DNA from: Candidatus Altimarinota bacterium
GTDB taxonomy: Bacteria > Patescibacteriota > Gracilibacteria > UBA4473
DNA: 14,764 bases
Direction: 5' to 3'
Assembly: GCA_905478675.1 (NCBI GenBank)
Contig: CAJQJI010000100.1
Location: forward strand, 1-14,764
The notes beneath the pieces are model-generated. The model saw only the letters and a list, made by a program, of their open reading frames with translations, ran no database searches and was not told the DNA's origin. This document shows positions 7,442-13,758 of the stretch, in pieces. Position 1 is the first letter of the stretch; each line of letters starts with the position of its first letter. The translations under genes and the position numbers were made by a program.

Positions 7442-7448
7442 CACCTTC
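7442..7448 (-). promoter_or_regulatory. Shine-Dalgarno site of the NifS-like gene
   Basis: On the minus strand GAAGGTG lies 2 bases before the ATG at 7439; its AAGG core is 4 bases from the start. It is one of the few clear ribosome sites in the window and fixes the start of the 350-residue reading. Just upstream (7471-7457) is a small TTGTC/GACAA inverted repeat with a 5-base loop, of uncertain meaning. Confidence 0.5.
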
Positions 7449-7564
7449 AATAATAATTGTCTTTTCGACAAACGCTACTGAGAACTCACAAGAGAAATTT
7501 TCCTTAAAGTGAATAAAATAAATCCCCCCCCTGAGCTTAAAGAATATAGGTCGAGCCGCCTTTC

Positions 7565-8197
7565 TTATTGCTTTGGCTTTTCTGCTAGCACTATAAAATT
7601 TCGATTTTCAAACTTTTCCGCTTTTTCTACTATAAATCCAACGCTTGTTAAAAGACGATTTAAATCTTTTTCATTTACATAACGATACGTTCTTGGGTGC
7701 TTTTCCTTTCCAAACGGCACATTCCAGTTCTTTGTAAAAACACGCCCCGCCCAAAAGTTCGACCAAAAATATTTTTTAGGAAGCACCCAGGTTGTAAGGA
7801 AAACCTTTCCACCAGGTTTAAGGGTCCGATAAACTTCTTTTAAAAACACTTGCTGTTCTTTTTTACACAACAGATGATGAAAAGCCGCAATACTAATTAC
7901 CCAATTAAAATTATCGGCCCCAAACGGTAAAGGGTTAGCAAAACTCCCCTTAAAAAAATTATCACGTGGATATTTTTTACGTGCGATTTTTAAAAGTTCT
8001 TCCGATAAATCGAACCCAAAATAATCACCATCACGAACCAAATCAGTAGACGTAAATTGACGCAAACGACCATTTCCACAGCCTAAATCTAAAAGTCTAT
8101 CGCCTTTTTTTATTAAAGGAGAAAACACCTCAAATTCAGGCCAAGCTCGTTCTCGAGTTTTATCCCATTTTTCCGCAAACTTATCGTATTCAGACAT
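7565..8197 (-). CDS. Trm9/ALKBH8-like class I SAM-dependent methyltransferase, 210 aa
   Basis: Motif I is LLDLGCGNGRL (35-45), the acidic end of strand 2 is YFGFDLS (D63), and LKPGGKVFLTTW (126-137) is the post-motif strand. Beyond generic methyltransferase motifs, the N-terminal FAEKWDKTRERAWPEF and the segment FNWVISIAAFHHLL (97-110) closely resemble eukaryotic Trm9/ALKBH8 methyltransferases (TRY.PWP and FDFAISIAVVHHWS, from memory). Those enzymes methylate carboxymethyluridine at the tRNA wobble position. A tRNA substrate here is inference. I prefer the ATG at 8197, which starts MSEYDKFAEKW; a GTG at 8227 would add ten residues (MLRQKGLIII) that the family does not have. A perfect TATAAT (8207-8202) sits 4 bases before this ATG, but no good -35 accompanies it. 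It follows the antiporter gene on the same strand. Confidence 0.82.
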   Translation of the reverse strand: MSEYDKFAEKWDKTRERAWPEFEVFSPLIKKGDRLLDLGCGNGRLRQFTSTDLVRDGDYFGFDLSEELLKIARKKYPRDNFFKGSFANPLPFGADNFNWVISIAAFHHLLCKKEQQVFLKEVYRTLKPGGKVFLTTWVLPKKYFWSNFWAGRVFTKNWNVPFGKEKHPRTYRYVNEKDLNRLLTSVGFIVEKAEKFENRNFIVLAEKPKQ

Positions 8198-8267
8198 AAT
8201 TATTATAAGGCCTTTTTGTCTTAGCACTCTAACACGCTAATTAAATAGATACCAGCAAACAAGAATA

Positions 8268-10364
8268 CTATTGTTTGGGTCTCCAGACACAGGCTTTTGT
8301 TCTGGCTTTTAAATCAAGCTCTAACGAATCATAAATTTTTTCTGAAATAAAGCCCTTCTCCAAAAAGTCCCGCTCCAAGGTTTTTACTTTAGATAAACAA
8401 GCTCTATCCGCCATTGTAATTCGATAAGGAATTACTATATCGGCATAATTAGCTTCTAATTCAGCCATTTTTTTCTCAGCCCCTTCATTCCATGCTCGAT
8501 AACGTTCTAAAATTTTAGTAACAACGTCAGAACCACTAAACACGGGATGATCGGATTGTAGACGCTCAAAATCAAGCACCACTTTCCAACTCGCAATTCG
8601 ACGAGCCCGATAATGCTGTAAACGTGAAATTATTTTTTTTCTTTTAAATATATTCGCCTGCGCCTCCGCCCAACCATTTAGACCAAGCTTTCGTAACGCC
8701 ACTTCTAATAAGCAAAAGTCATCAATCTCCGGCGCATATTTATGCTTCGGTTGTCGCTCATCAGGTAACACATTATGATCAAGCCGATCTAATTGCCGAT
8801 CAATACTTTCACGTAAAACCACAAACCGTTCTTCAGACACTTCATTACTGACAAATAACTTACGATAGGTCTTCATTTCAATCCCTAACGCAAAACGCGT
8901 TAAAATTTTCTCCAAAGCACGCGTGTTATTATCTAAACTTTTTTCTAAACGATGTAATCCTTTAGCTACGGTTTCATGCTGGGCAACATACTGCGCCTTA
9001 AGCTGTGTATGAATCGGCACTGAAATATATTTTTTTCTGAGTAAATAATCTAAAAAAGTTAAAACCTCTTCATTAATAATTAACTCCACTTCTGCCTGAC
9101 GAAAACGATCTGCTCGGCTAAAAACCGATATTTTTGTGTACTTTAATAACCATTTCATACTAGTCGCATTCAACACAAAACTTGCCACAATTACCCCCGC
9201 TGTCATCGCCTGTAATGGAGCCGCATAGGCAAATTCTTTTGGAATCAATAAAACGGCGGCCGCCGCTAAAGCCCCCCGAATTCCCCCCCAAACAATTACC
9301 GCTTGATAAGCTTGGCTTACCTTTGCTTCTTTATTTTTACGACTCAAATTTGTTCCATACAAAGAAATATAAACAGAGATTGGTCGAGCGACAAACAACA
9401 CAATCGCCGAAGCAATTAAAATTAACCACCAGTACTCAAGCCACGCGGTTTCGCCTAATTTTAAGCCTAATAACAAAAAGACCAACGCATTAGAAACAAA
9501 CCCCATAAAAGACCAGATTTCAACAAAGGCACGGTTTGTATCGGGTTTCAATTTACGACGTCCCCAGTTTCCCATTACCAACCCCGCGGTAAGTGTCGCT
9601 AAAATACCAGACACCCCAAGTAAGCCCTCAGCCACTAAAAAGGTTGTATGAGCCAAAACTAAACTCAAAGTCAGCTGCACGCCTCGATCATCACTTTTGG
9701 CAATGGCTATAGCAAAAATAGCCCCAAAACCAACGCCTACCAAAACCCCAATAATTATAGACCACAAAAGATGCCACAACTCTAAGCCCATCGACGCGGG
9801 CGTTAAACTCAAGGCGGCGCCTAAAACGACAAACTTAAAAATAAATTGAAAAGCAACTAAGGCCGTTCCATCATTAATAAGGCTCTCACCATCGACAATC
9901 GTCGTTAATTTTTTAGGAACTTTAAGTTCTTTAAAAATAGCCAAAACTGCCACCGGATCAGTCGCGGAAATTAAAGCCCCAAACAAAATCGCCACGCCCC
10001 ACGGTAAAGCGAGTAGATAATGCGCTGCGACTGAAACAATAAGCATTGAAATGGCTAGCCCCAAAGTCGCTAAAGTGGTTATTTCACGAAAAACATCTCT
10101 GAATTGCCGAAATTTAATATGGTACGCTGATTCAAAAATAAGCGTTGGCAAAAACACATAAAAAATTAAGTCTGGTGAAAATTGCAAATAACTTACATCA
10201 AGCCCTAAACCTAGTTTTAAAAGCGAACTTAAACCTAAACCGGCTAAAAGTAATCCAACCGCAAAAGGCATATGCAGCTTTTTAGAAAAAAGATGAATAA
10301 GGGTTGAAAGAGACAATAATCCAAACACCAAGAGGGCAGCGTACAGGAGATTTGATTCGTGCAT
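8268..10364 (-). CDS. CPA1-family cation/proton antiporter (NhaP-type), 698 aa
   Basis: About 12 hydrophobic segments fill residues 1-410, followed by a soluble, charged, helical C-terminal region of about 290 residues. Signatures of CPA1 Na+(K+)/H+ exchangers are present: MPFAVGLLLAG (32-42), SATDPVAV with T135-D136, and GESLINDGTA with E160, N164 and D165, the residues that bind and exchange ions in NhaP-type transporters. WGGIRGALAAA (359-369) is the conserved late transmembrane motif. The protein would sit in the cytoplasmic membrane and balance pH and sodium. The C-terminal region contains no RCK/TrkA or cyclic-nucleotide-binding motif that I can see. The start is uncertain: an in-frame TTG at 10421 adds 19 residues (MLNFVTVLKTV...), but the ATG at 10364 gives the usual family N-terminus. 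It follows map and an out-of-frame mini-ORF. Confidence 0.9.
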   Translation of the reverse strand: MHESNLLYAALLVFGLLSLSTLIHLFSKKLHMPFAVGLLLAGLGLSSLLKLGLGLDVSYLQFSPDLIFYVFLPTLIFESAYHIKFRQFRDVFREITTLATLGLAISMLIVSVAAHYLLALPWGVAILFGALISATDPVAVLAIFKELKVPKKLTTIVDGESLINDGTALVAFQFIFKFVVLGAALSLTPASMGLELWHLLWSIIIGVLVGVGFGAIFAIAIAKSDDRGVQLTLSLVLAHTTFLVAEGLLGVSGILATLTAGLVMGNWGRRKLKPDTNRAFVEIWSFMGFVSNALVFLLLGLKLGETAWLEYWWLILIASAIVLFVARPISVYISLYGTNLSRKNKEAKVSQAYQAVIVWGGIRGALAAAAVLLIPKEFAYAAPLQAMTAGVIVASFVLNATSMKWLLKYTKISVFSRADRFRQAEVELIINEEVLTFLDYLLRKKYISVPIHTQLKAQYVAQHETVAKGLHRLEKSLDNNTRALEKILTRFALGIEMKTYRKLFVSNEVSEERFVVLRESIDRQLDRLDHNVLPDERQPKHKYAPEIDDFCLLEVALRKLGLNGWAEAQANIFKRKKIISRLQHYRARRIASWKVVLDFERLQSDHPVFSGSDVVTKILERYRAWNEGAEKKMAELEANYADIVIPYRITMADRACLSKVKTLERDFLEKGFISEKIYDSLELDLKARTKACVWRPKQ

Positions 10365-10414
10365 TGTTAGATCTAAACAATCAAGATGTACAGTCTTTAA
10401 TACTGTCACAAAAT

Positions 10415-10435
10415 TTAGCAAGTCAATCCAATCAT
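10415..10435 (-). other. Six-codon mini-ORF (MIGLTC) between map and the antiporter gene
   Basis: An AAGGAG lies directly after the map stop and is followed 2 bases later by ATG (10435-10433), which opens only MIGLTC before TAA (10417-10415). It is out of frame with the antiporter, whose ATG is about 50 bases further on. This may be a leader peptide supporting reinitiation. It may instead be chance, with AAGGAG serving the in-frame ATT (10427) or TTG (10421), or a relic of an indel in the antiporter's start. Confidence 0.3.
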
Positions 10436-10437
10436 TT

Positions 10438-10443
10438 CTCCTT
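10438..10443 (-). promoter_or_regulatory. Strong Shine-Dalgarno AAGGAG after map
   Basis: Minus-strand AAGGAG is the best ribosome binding site in the window. It sits 16 bases from the in-frame TTG (10421), 10 from an in-frame ATT (10427), 2 from an out-of-frame ATG (10435), and about 73 from the antiporter ATG I prefer. None of these is a normal pairing, so the site makes the antiporter start doubtful. Confidence 0.45.
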
Positions 10444-10448
10444 CAAGT

Positions 10449-11195
10449 CTAAGCAAAAACGTCAAACCCAGACTTCGTTACTAAGCCACAATGTTCCCAC
10501 TGACAAGCATCTTTTCCGTCAACGGTCACTTCCGTCCAATTATCACTTAAGGTTTTACTTTTAGTTTTTGTCATCGTCACAATCGGCTCAATACAAATAG
10601 TCATGCCTTCTTTTAAGGTCATCCCTTTCCCAGGCGTTCCATAATTAAGTACATACGGATCTTCATGCATTTCATACCCAACGCCATGGCCCGTAAATTC
10701 TTTTAAAATATGGTAGCCTCCATTTTCAATGGTCCGTTGCACGGCGTAGCCGATATCGCCTAAGGTATTCCCGGCAACCGCTTGTGCACAACCAGCCTCT
10801 AAAGCTTTTTTAACGATTTGACTAAAACGAGCGCGTTCTGGATTGGTTTCATCTCCCCCTACAATTACCGTAAAGGCCGCATCGGCAATCATTCCTTCAT
10901 ACGTCACTCCACAATCAACTGATAATAAATCCCCCGCTTTTAACGCTCTATTATCAGGAATTCCGTGCACAATTTCGGAATTAATCATAGTACATAAACT
11001 AGCGGGGAAACCATGGAACCCTTTAAAAGAAGGGATCGCATTCGCTTCAAGAATGAGTTTTTCGGCTAACCTATCAAGTTCTATTAAAGTCACGCCAGGC
11101 TTAATCGCTTTTTTTAATTCAGCCACAACCTGCTGGTGAATTTTCCCAGCCTCTCGCATAACCGCAATTTCTAGTTCCGTTTTAACCACTACCAT
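10449..11195 (-). CDS. map: Methionine aminopeptidase type I, 248 aa
   Basis: Removes the N-terminal methionine from new proteins; a di-metal enzyme of the pita-bread fold in the cytoplasm. All five metal ligands are visible: D94 (LSVDCGV), D105 (GMIADAAFTV), H170 (TGHGVGYEMHE), E203 (TICIEPI) and E234 (CQWEHCG). The catalytic His77 (EIVHGIP) and His177 are also present. Length and lack of a long insertion fit the short bacterial type Ia. Its ATG overlaps the adk stop as TAATG, so the pair is translationally coupled. adk-map is the classic pair of the spc ribosomal-protein operon, but here no ribosomal protein, infA or secY gene flanks them; an antiporter follows instead. The assignment is very secure. 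Confidence 0.95.
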   Translation of the reverse strand: MVVVKTELEIAVMREAGKIHQQVVAELKKAIKPGVTLIELDRLAEKLILEANAIPSFKGFHGFPASLCTMINSEIVHGIPDNRALKAGDLLSVDCGVTYEGMIADAAFTVIVGGDETNPERARFSQIVKKALEAGCAQAVAGNTLGDIGYAVQRTIENGGYHILKEFTGHGVGYEMHEDPYVLNYGTPGKGMTLKEGMTICIEPIVTMTKTKSKTLSDNWTEVTVDGKDACQWEHCGLVTKSGFDVFA

Positions 11196-11761
11196 TATTT
11201 CAAATTTAAGGCTTCTACTACCGCTTCGTGTACAGACTCAATCTCCGCTTTCCCATTAATCGCTACCAACAAACCACGATCGGCCCAAATATCTAAAATC
11301 GGCTGTGTATGCGTTTCAAAATTTTCTAAACGCTTTTGAATCGCGGTAATATTATCATCTTCACGACCTTCAATTTCGGCTCGTTTCAACAAACGATGCA
11401 CGGCCTCTTCGTTACTAATTCTAATTTCTAAAGCCGTCCAATCTCGCCCCGCATTTTGCAATTCCGCTTCTAAACTTTCTCGCTGAACTTCTGAACGAGG
11501 AATCCCGTCAAATATCACCGGCGTGGTCGCTGGCAATGCTGCCAAAAACTCACGAACAATCGCCATCACAATTTCATTAGAAACCAAATCACCGCGGCCT
11601 GTAATTTCTTTAACTTGGCGGCCTAGCTCAGAATCTTGCTGTGCCATTTTACGCAAAGCCCCACCCGTTTCAAAAATCTGATACCCAAATTTTTCGGCTA
11701 AGATTTTACCTTGAGTCCCTTTCCCTGAGCCTTGTCGACCGATTAGAATAATATCTTTCAT
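11195..11761 (-). CDS. adk: Adenylate kinase, short form, 188 aa
   Basis: Catalyses ATP + AMP to 2 ADP. The P-loop is GRQGSGKGTQ (8-17, K14). The AMP-site segment reads FETGGALR (30-37), where most bacterial enzymes have STGDLLR; R37 is kept but the Asp is lost. IFDGIPRS (83-90) matches the DGFPRT motif with R89. The LID arginines are in RAEIEGREDDN (127-137), and QKRLENFETHTQPIL is the usual following helix. The LID is short and has no zinc Cys cluster, so this is the compact form, within the usual length of short adenylate kinases. No Shine-Dalgarno site precedes the ATG. The gene heads the long minus-strand run, and its start faces the divergent Cys-rich gene across 122 bases. Confidence 0.93.
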   Translation of the reverse strand: MKDIILIGRQGSGKGTQGKILAEKFGYQIFETGGALRKMAQQDSELGRQVKEITGRGDLVSNEIVMAIVREFLAALPATTPVIFDGIPRSEVQRESLEAELQNAGRDWTALEIRISNEEAVHRLLKRAEIEGREDDNITAIQKRLENFETHTQPILDIWADRGLLVAINGKAEIESVHEAVVEALNLK

Positions 11762-11846
11762 GTTAAAGTTAAAACTTTCGTGGGCGATAGTAACAAATAA
11801 AGCAAAAAAAGCTACTTACACTTAAACGATAAATTTTTGAAACCTC

Positions 11847-11875
11847 TTTACCAATAAGCCCATGAACTTTATGAT
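11847..11875 (+). promoter_or_regulatory. Candidate promoter of the Cys-rich secreted protein gene, nearly leaderless
   Basis: TTTACC (11847-11852) and TATGAT (11870-11875) are 17 bases apart and match consensus at 4/6 and 5/6. Only 8 bases separate the -10 from the ATG at 11884, so transcription would begin about 1-2 bases before the start codon. No Shine-Dalgarno site is present. It is the best single example of this geometry in the window. Confidence 0.55.
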
Positions 11876-11883
11876 AAGAAAAA

Positions 11884-12981
11884 ATGAAAAAATTAACGGC
11901 AATTTCGCTCATCGGCTGCTTAATAGTGTTTCAGGTACAAGCCCAAACCGACAGCGCTTCGGTTTCTAAAATTCCAGAAAAAGATAGTCAGTTTGAAAAC
12001 ACCGTTACCATTGATGAATTTAACAGCTTAGTGAAAACACTTCGTGGGGTCTATAATTTTCTTACCGAAACCGGATTACAGATTGGAATTAATGAAGAAG
12101 ATCCCGCCAGTACCCTCACCTTAGATATTGGCGGCAAAGTAGGCGCTGAAGAGTACTGTGACGCGAATGGAGAACATTGTATTGATCCAACCACTTGGGA
12201 TGCCCGACCGCAGTTAGAACTACAACCCCCAGCCGCTACCTGCAAAATCCGATACCGCATTAAAGATGCTAAATATGAGTCCGATTGGCAAGAAACCGGC
12301 GTGAACAATGACCCTATTGGAAAAATTGCCCTGTTACATAGTGGGCTAGAAGCCAACTGCTCTGGGAGTGGTTGTGGCGTGCAAATGAGTTTACAATGCA
12401 GCCCTAATTTAGCGGTGGCTGAAACCGCTAGTTGCCGATTACGATATCGGGTAAACCATTTAAAACAACCCGCCTTAACCCCATGGGTAACCACCGAAGT
12501 CACTAAAGGTACCGATTGGGTTGAAGGGACTTGGTCAAACGTTATCGCGCCTAATGGAGCCTGGGGGGACGGTCTTAATATTCAAGCTGGGCTTGACTGT
12601 ACAGACCAAGCCCTACGCTGCCAATTAGGCTACAAGCTCCACAATGAAGTTGAAAGCCCTGACTGGAAGCTCAGTGCTTTAACCCAAGGAGCTGGCTGGA
12701 AAGATGCCGAAACAAATCTACTTAGTGCCGATGTTGGACGCGCCTGTGACCAACGTCTTGGTTGCGGCTTACAAATGCAAAGTCGTTGTGTGGGGACCAC
12801 TTCCACGCTTAAAACCGCTTTATATAAATGTCCAAGCAAAAAGGAAACTAATTGCCCATCACTCTGTAACGGTCAAATCTCAACTGAAGACAAATGTAGT
12901 TACCAGCAACTCGGAGCGGCCAATACCTGTACGATTCTGCTAACAGAAAGATGTGAAGCCATTGGCCATTTGGTGCAGTAA
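11884..12981 (+). CDS. Sec-secreted Cys-rich protein with three tandem ~55-residue repeats, 365 aa
   Basis: I do not recognise the family. A signal peptide (MKKLTAISLIG...) ends at a probable signal peptidase I site after VQA20. SLIGC at 8-12 resembles a lipobox but lies too early. A short helical region (40-63) is followed by TLTLDIGGKVGAEEYCDANGEHC (78-99), which recalls the 'L-D-V-x-G-x-I-x-A' segments of fibre and pilin-like surface proteins (inference). Then come three tandem repeats, C120-C172, C184-C239 and C246-C302. Each begins C-x-[IL]-x-Y-[RK]-[IVL], contains conserved Trp and ends GLxxxxxC-like; repeats 1 and 3 carry an extra Cys pair (NCSGSGCGVQM, ACDQRLGCGLQM) that repeat 2 lacks. 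The C-terminal 60 residues hold six more Cys. With 18 Cys after the signal it is probably disulfide-stabilised outside the cell. It converges with pyrE across 4 bases. Confidence 0.8.
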   Translation: MKKLTAISLIGCLIVFQVQAQTDSASVSKIPEKDSQFENTVTIDEFNSLVKTLRGVYNFLTETGLQIGINEEDPASTLTLDIGGKVGAEEYCDANGEHCIDPTTWDARPQLELQPPAATCKIRYRIKDAKYESDWQETGVNNDPIGKIALLHSGLEANCSGSGCGVQMSLQCSPNLAVAETASCRLRYRVNHLKQPALTPWVTTEVTKGTDWVEGTWSNVIAPNGAWGDGLNIQAGLDCTDQALRCQLGYKLHNEVESPDWKLSALTQGAGWKDAETNLLSADVGRACDQRLGCGLQMQSRCVGTTSTLKTALYKCPSKKETNCPSLCNGQISTEDKCSYQQLGAANTCTILLTERCEAIGHLVQ

Positions 12982-12985
12982 ATTC

Positions 12986-13606
12986 TTAAGCCACCCAAGC
13001 GGAAGGATTATCATGAAAACGCTCTAAGCTCGCCTTTTCTAATTCCGTAATTTTTCCGGCCGCAAGCAAAGCTTCCACAATTTCATGGAACTCTGTTAAA
13101 GGTGCCAGCGTTACTTTCGCTGCTTCGGCATTCGTAATAGATTGCGGCGTGCTCCAAGAAAAGATGCCGAGAATATGCGATACTTCCGCATCAACTTCAT
13201 GACGTAAAGCTTCTGCCGATTTAATAGAAGACCCTCCAGTTGAGAAGGCATCTTCCACCACCACCATCTTCGGATTTTCATGCTGTACTTTACCTTCTAC
13301 CATTTTACCAGCCCCATGCCCTTTGGGTTTTGAACGAACATACAACATGGGAATTTTTAAACGGTCAGCAATAAATGCCGCCCAAGGAATCCCCGCCGTT
13401 GCCGGACCAACAATGTAGTCACAGTCTAAAGTTTCAATCTGTTTTAAAAACGCAGCTACAATTTGATCTCGTGCGACCGGAATACTAATCAGTTCACGAC
13501 AATCACAATAAATCGGAGATTTAATCCCGGATGTCCACGTAAAAGGATTTTCAAAATTTGTTTGAACCACGTTTTGTTCCACTAACAGCTGAGCAATATT
13601 TTTCAT
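12986..13606 (-). CDS. pyrE: Orotate phosphoribosyltransferase, 206 aa
   Basis: Joins orotate to PRPP to form OMP in de novo pyrimidine synthesis. Motifs in order are FTWTSGIKSPIYCDCR (22-37, orotate-binding loop), VGPATAGIPWAAF (66-78), YVRSKPKGHGAGK (89-101, the flexible catalytic loop with K and H) and the PRPP motif VVVEDAFSTGGSS (115-127, E118-D119). All expected elements are present and the length is normal. I prefer the ATG at 13606 (MKNIAQLL); a GTG at 13642 would add twelve residues (MTKFVFNVGLIT) outside the family's usual start. The choice is not certain: a TATATT at 13654-13649 would suit a GTG start with almost no leader, while GTGACA/TAGGCT (13642-13637 and 13620-13615) would suit the ATG. 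No other pyrimidine gene is in view. Confidence 0.92.
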   Translation of the reverse strand: MKNIAQLLVEQNVVQTNFENPFTWTSGIKSPIYCDCRELISIPVARDQIVAAFLKQIETLDCDYIVGPATAGIPWAAFIADRLKIPMLYVRSKPKGHGAGKMVEGKVQHENPKMVVVEDAFSTGGSSIKSAEALRHEVDAEVSHILGIFSWSTPQSITNAEAAKVTLAPLTEFHEIVEALLAAGKITELEKASLERFHDNPSAWVA

Positions 13607-13721
13607 CGTTATCAAGCCTACGTTAAAAACAAATTTTGTCACGATCTGAATATAAATTAGGCGATAAAGTTAAATAATAGAAATAAATTCTAATAGTTTA
13701 AAGTTGTCTTATACGTTTTTT

Positions 13722-13750
13722 TAGGCACAATTTAAACTGAATTTTAAAAT
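13722..13750 (+). promoter_or_regulatory. Candidate promoter of the Cys-repeat lipoprotein gene, nearly leaderless
   Basis: TAGGCA (13722-13727) and TAAAAT (13745-13750) are 17 bases apart and match consensus at 4/6 and 5/6. The -10 ends 8 bases before the ATG at 13759, as at the gene at 11884. No Shine-Dalgarno site is visible in this very A/T-rich region, so the match could be partly compositional. Confidence 0.4.
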
Positions 13751-13758
13751 ATAAAATT

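Noticed and set aside
7457..7471. TTGTC-N5-GACAA small palindrome upstream of the NifS-like gene
   Set aside because: The stem is too short to be a terminator and there is no second copy in the window to support an operator.
8221..8240. TTAGC/GCTAA inverted repeat ahead of the methyltransferase gene
   Set aside because: Five A/T-rich base pairs around a 10-base loop are expected by chance in this composition, and no T-run follows; not supported as a terminator or operator.
9182..9493. A 103-codon plus-strand open frame inside the antiporter gene
   Set aside because: It lies antisense to conserved transmembrane coding sequence, has no ribosome site and its translation resembles no protein; it is a shadow frame.
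11905..11919. Lipobox-like SLIGC at residues 8-12 of the Cys-rich secreted protein
   Set aside because: The Cys comes too early for a type II signal peptide, as the hydrophobic core continues past it (LIVFQ), and a good signal peptidase I site (VQA) follows at residue 20.
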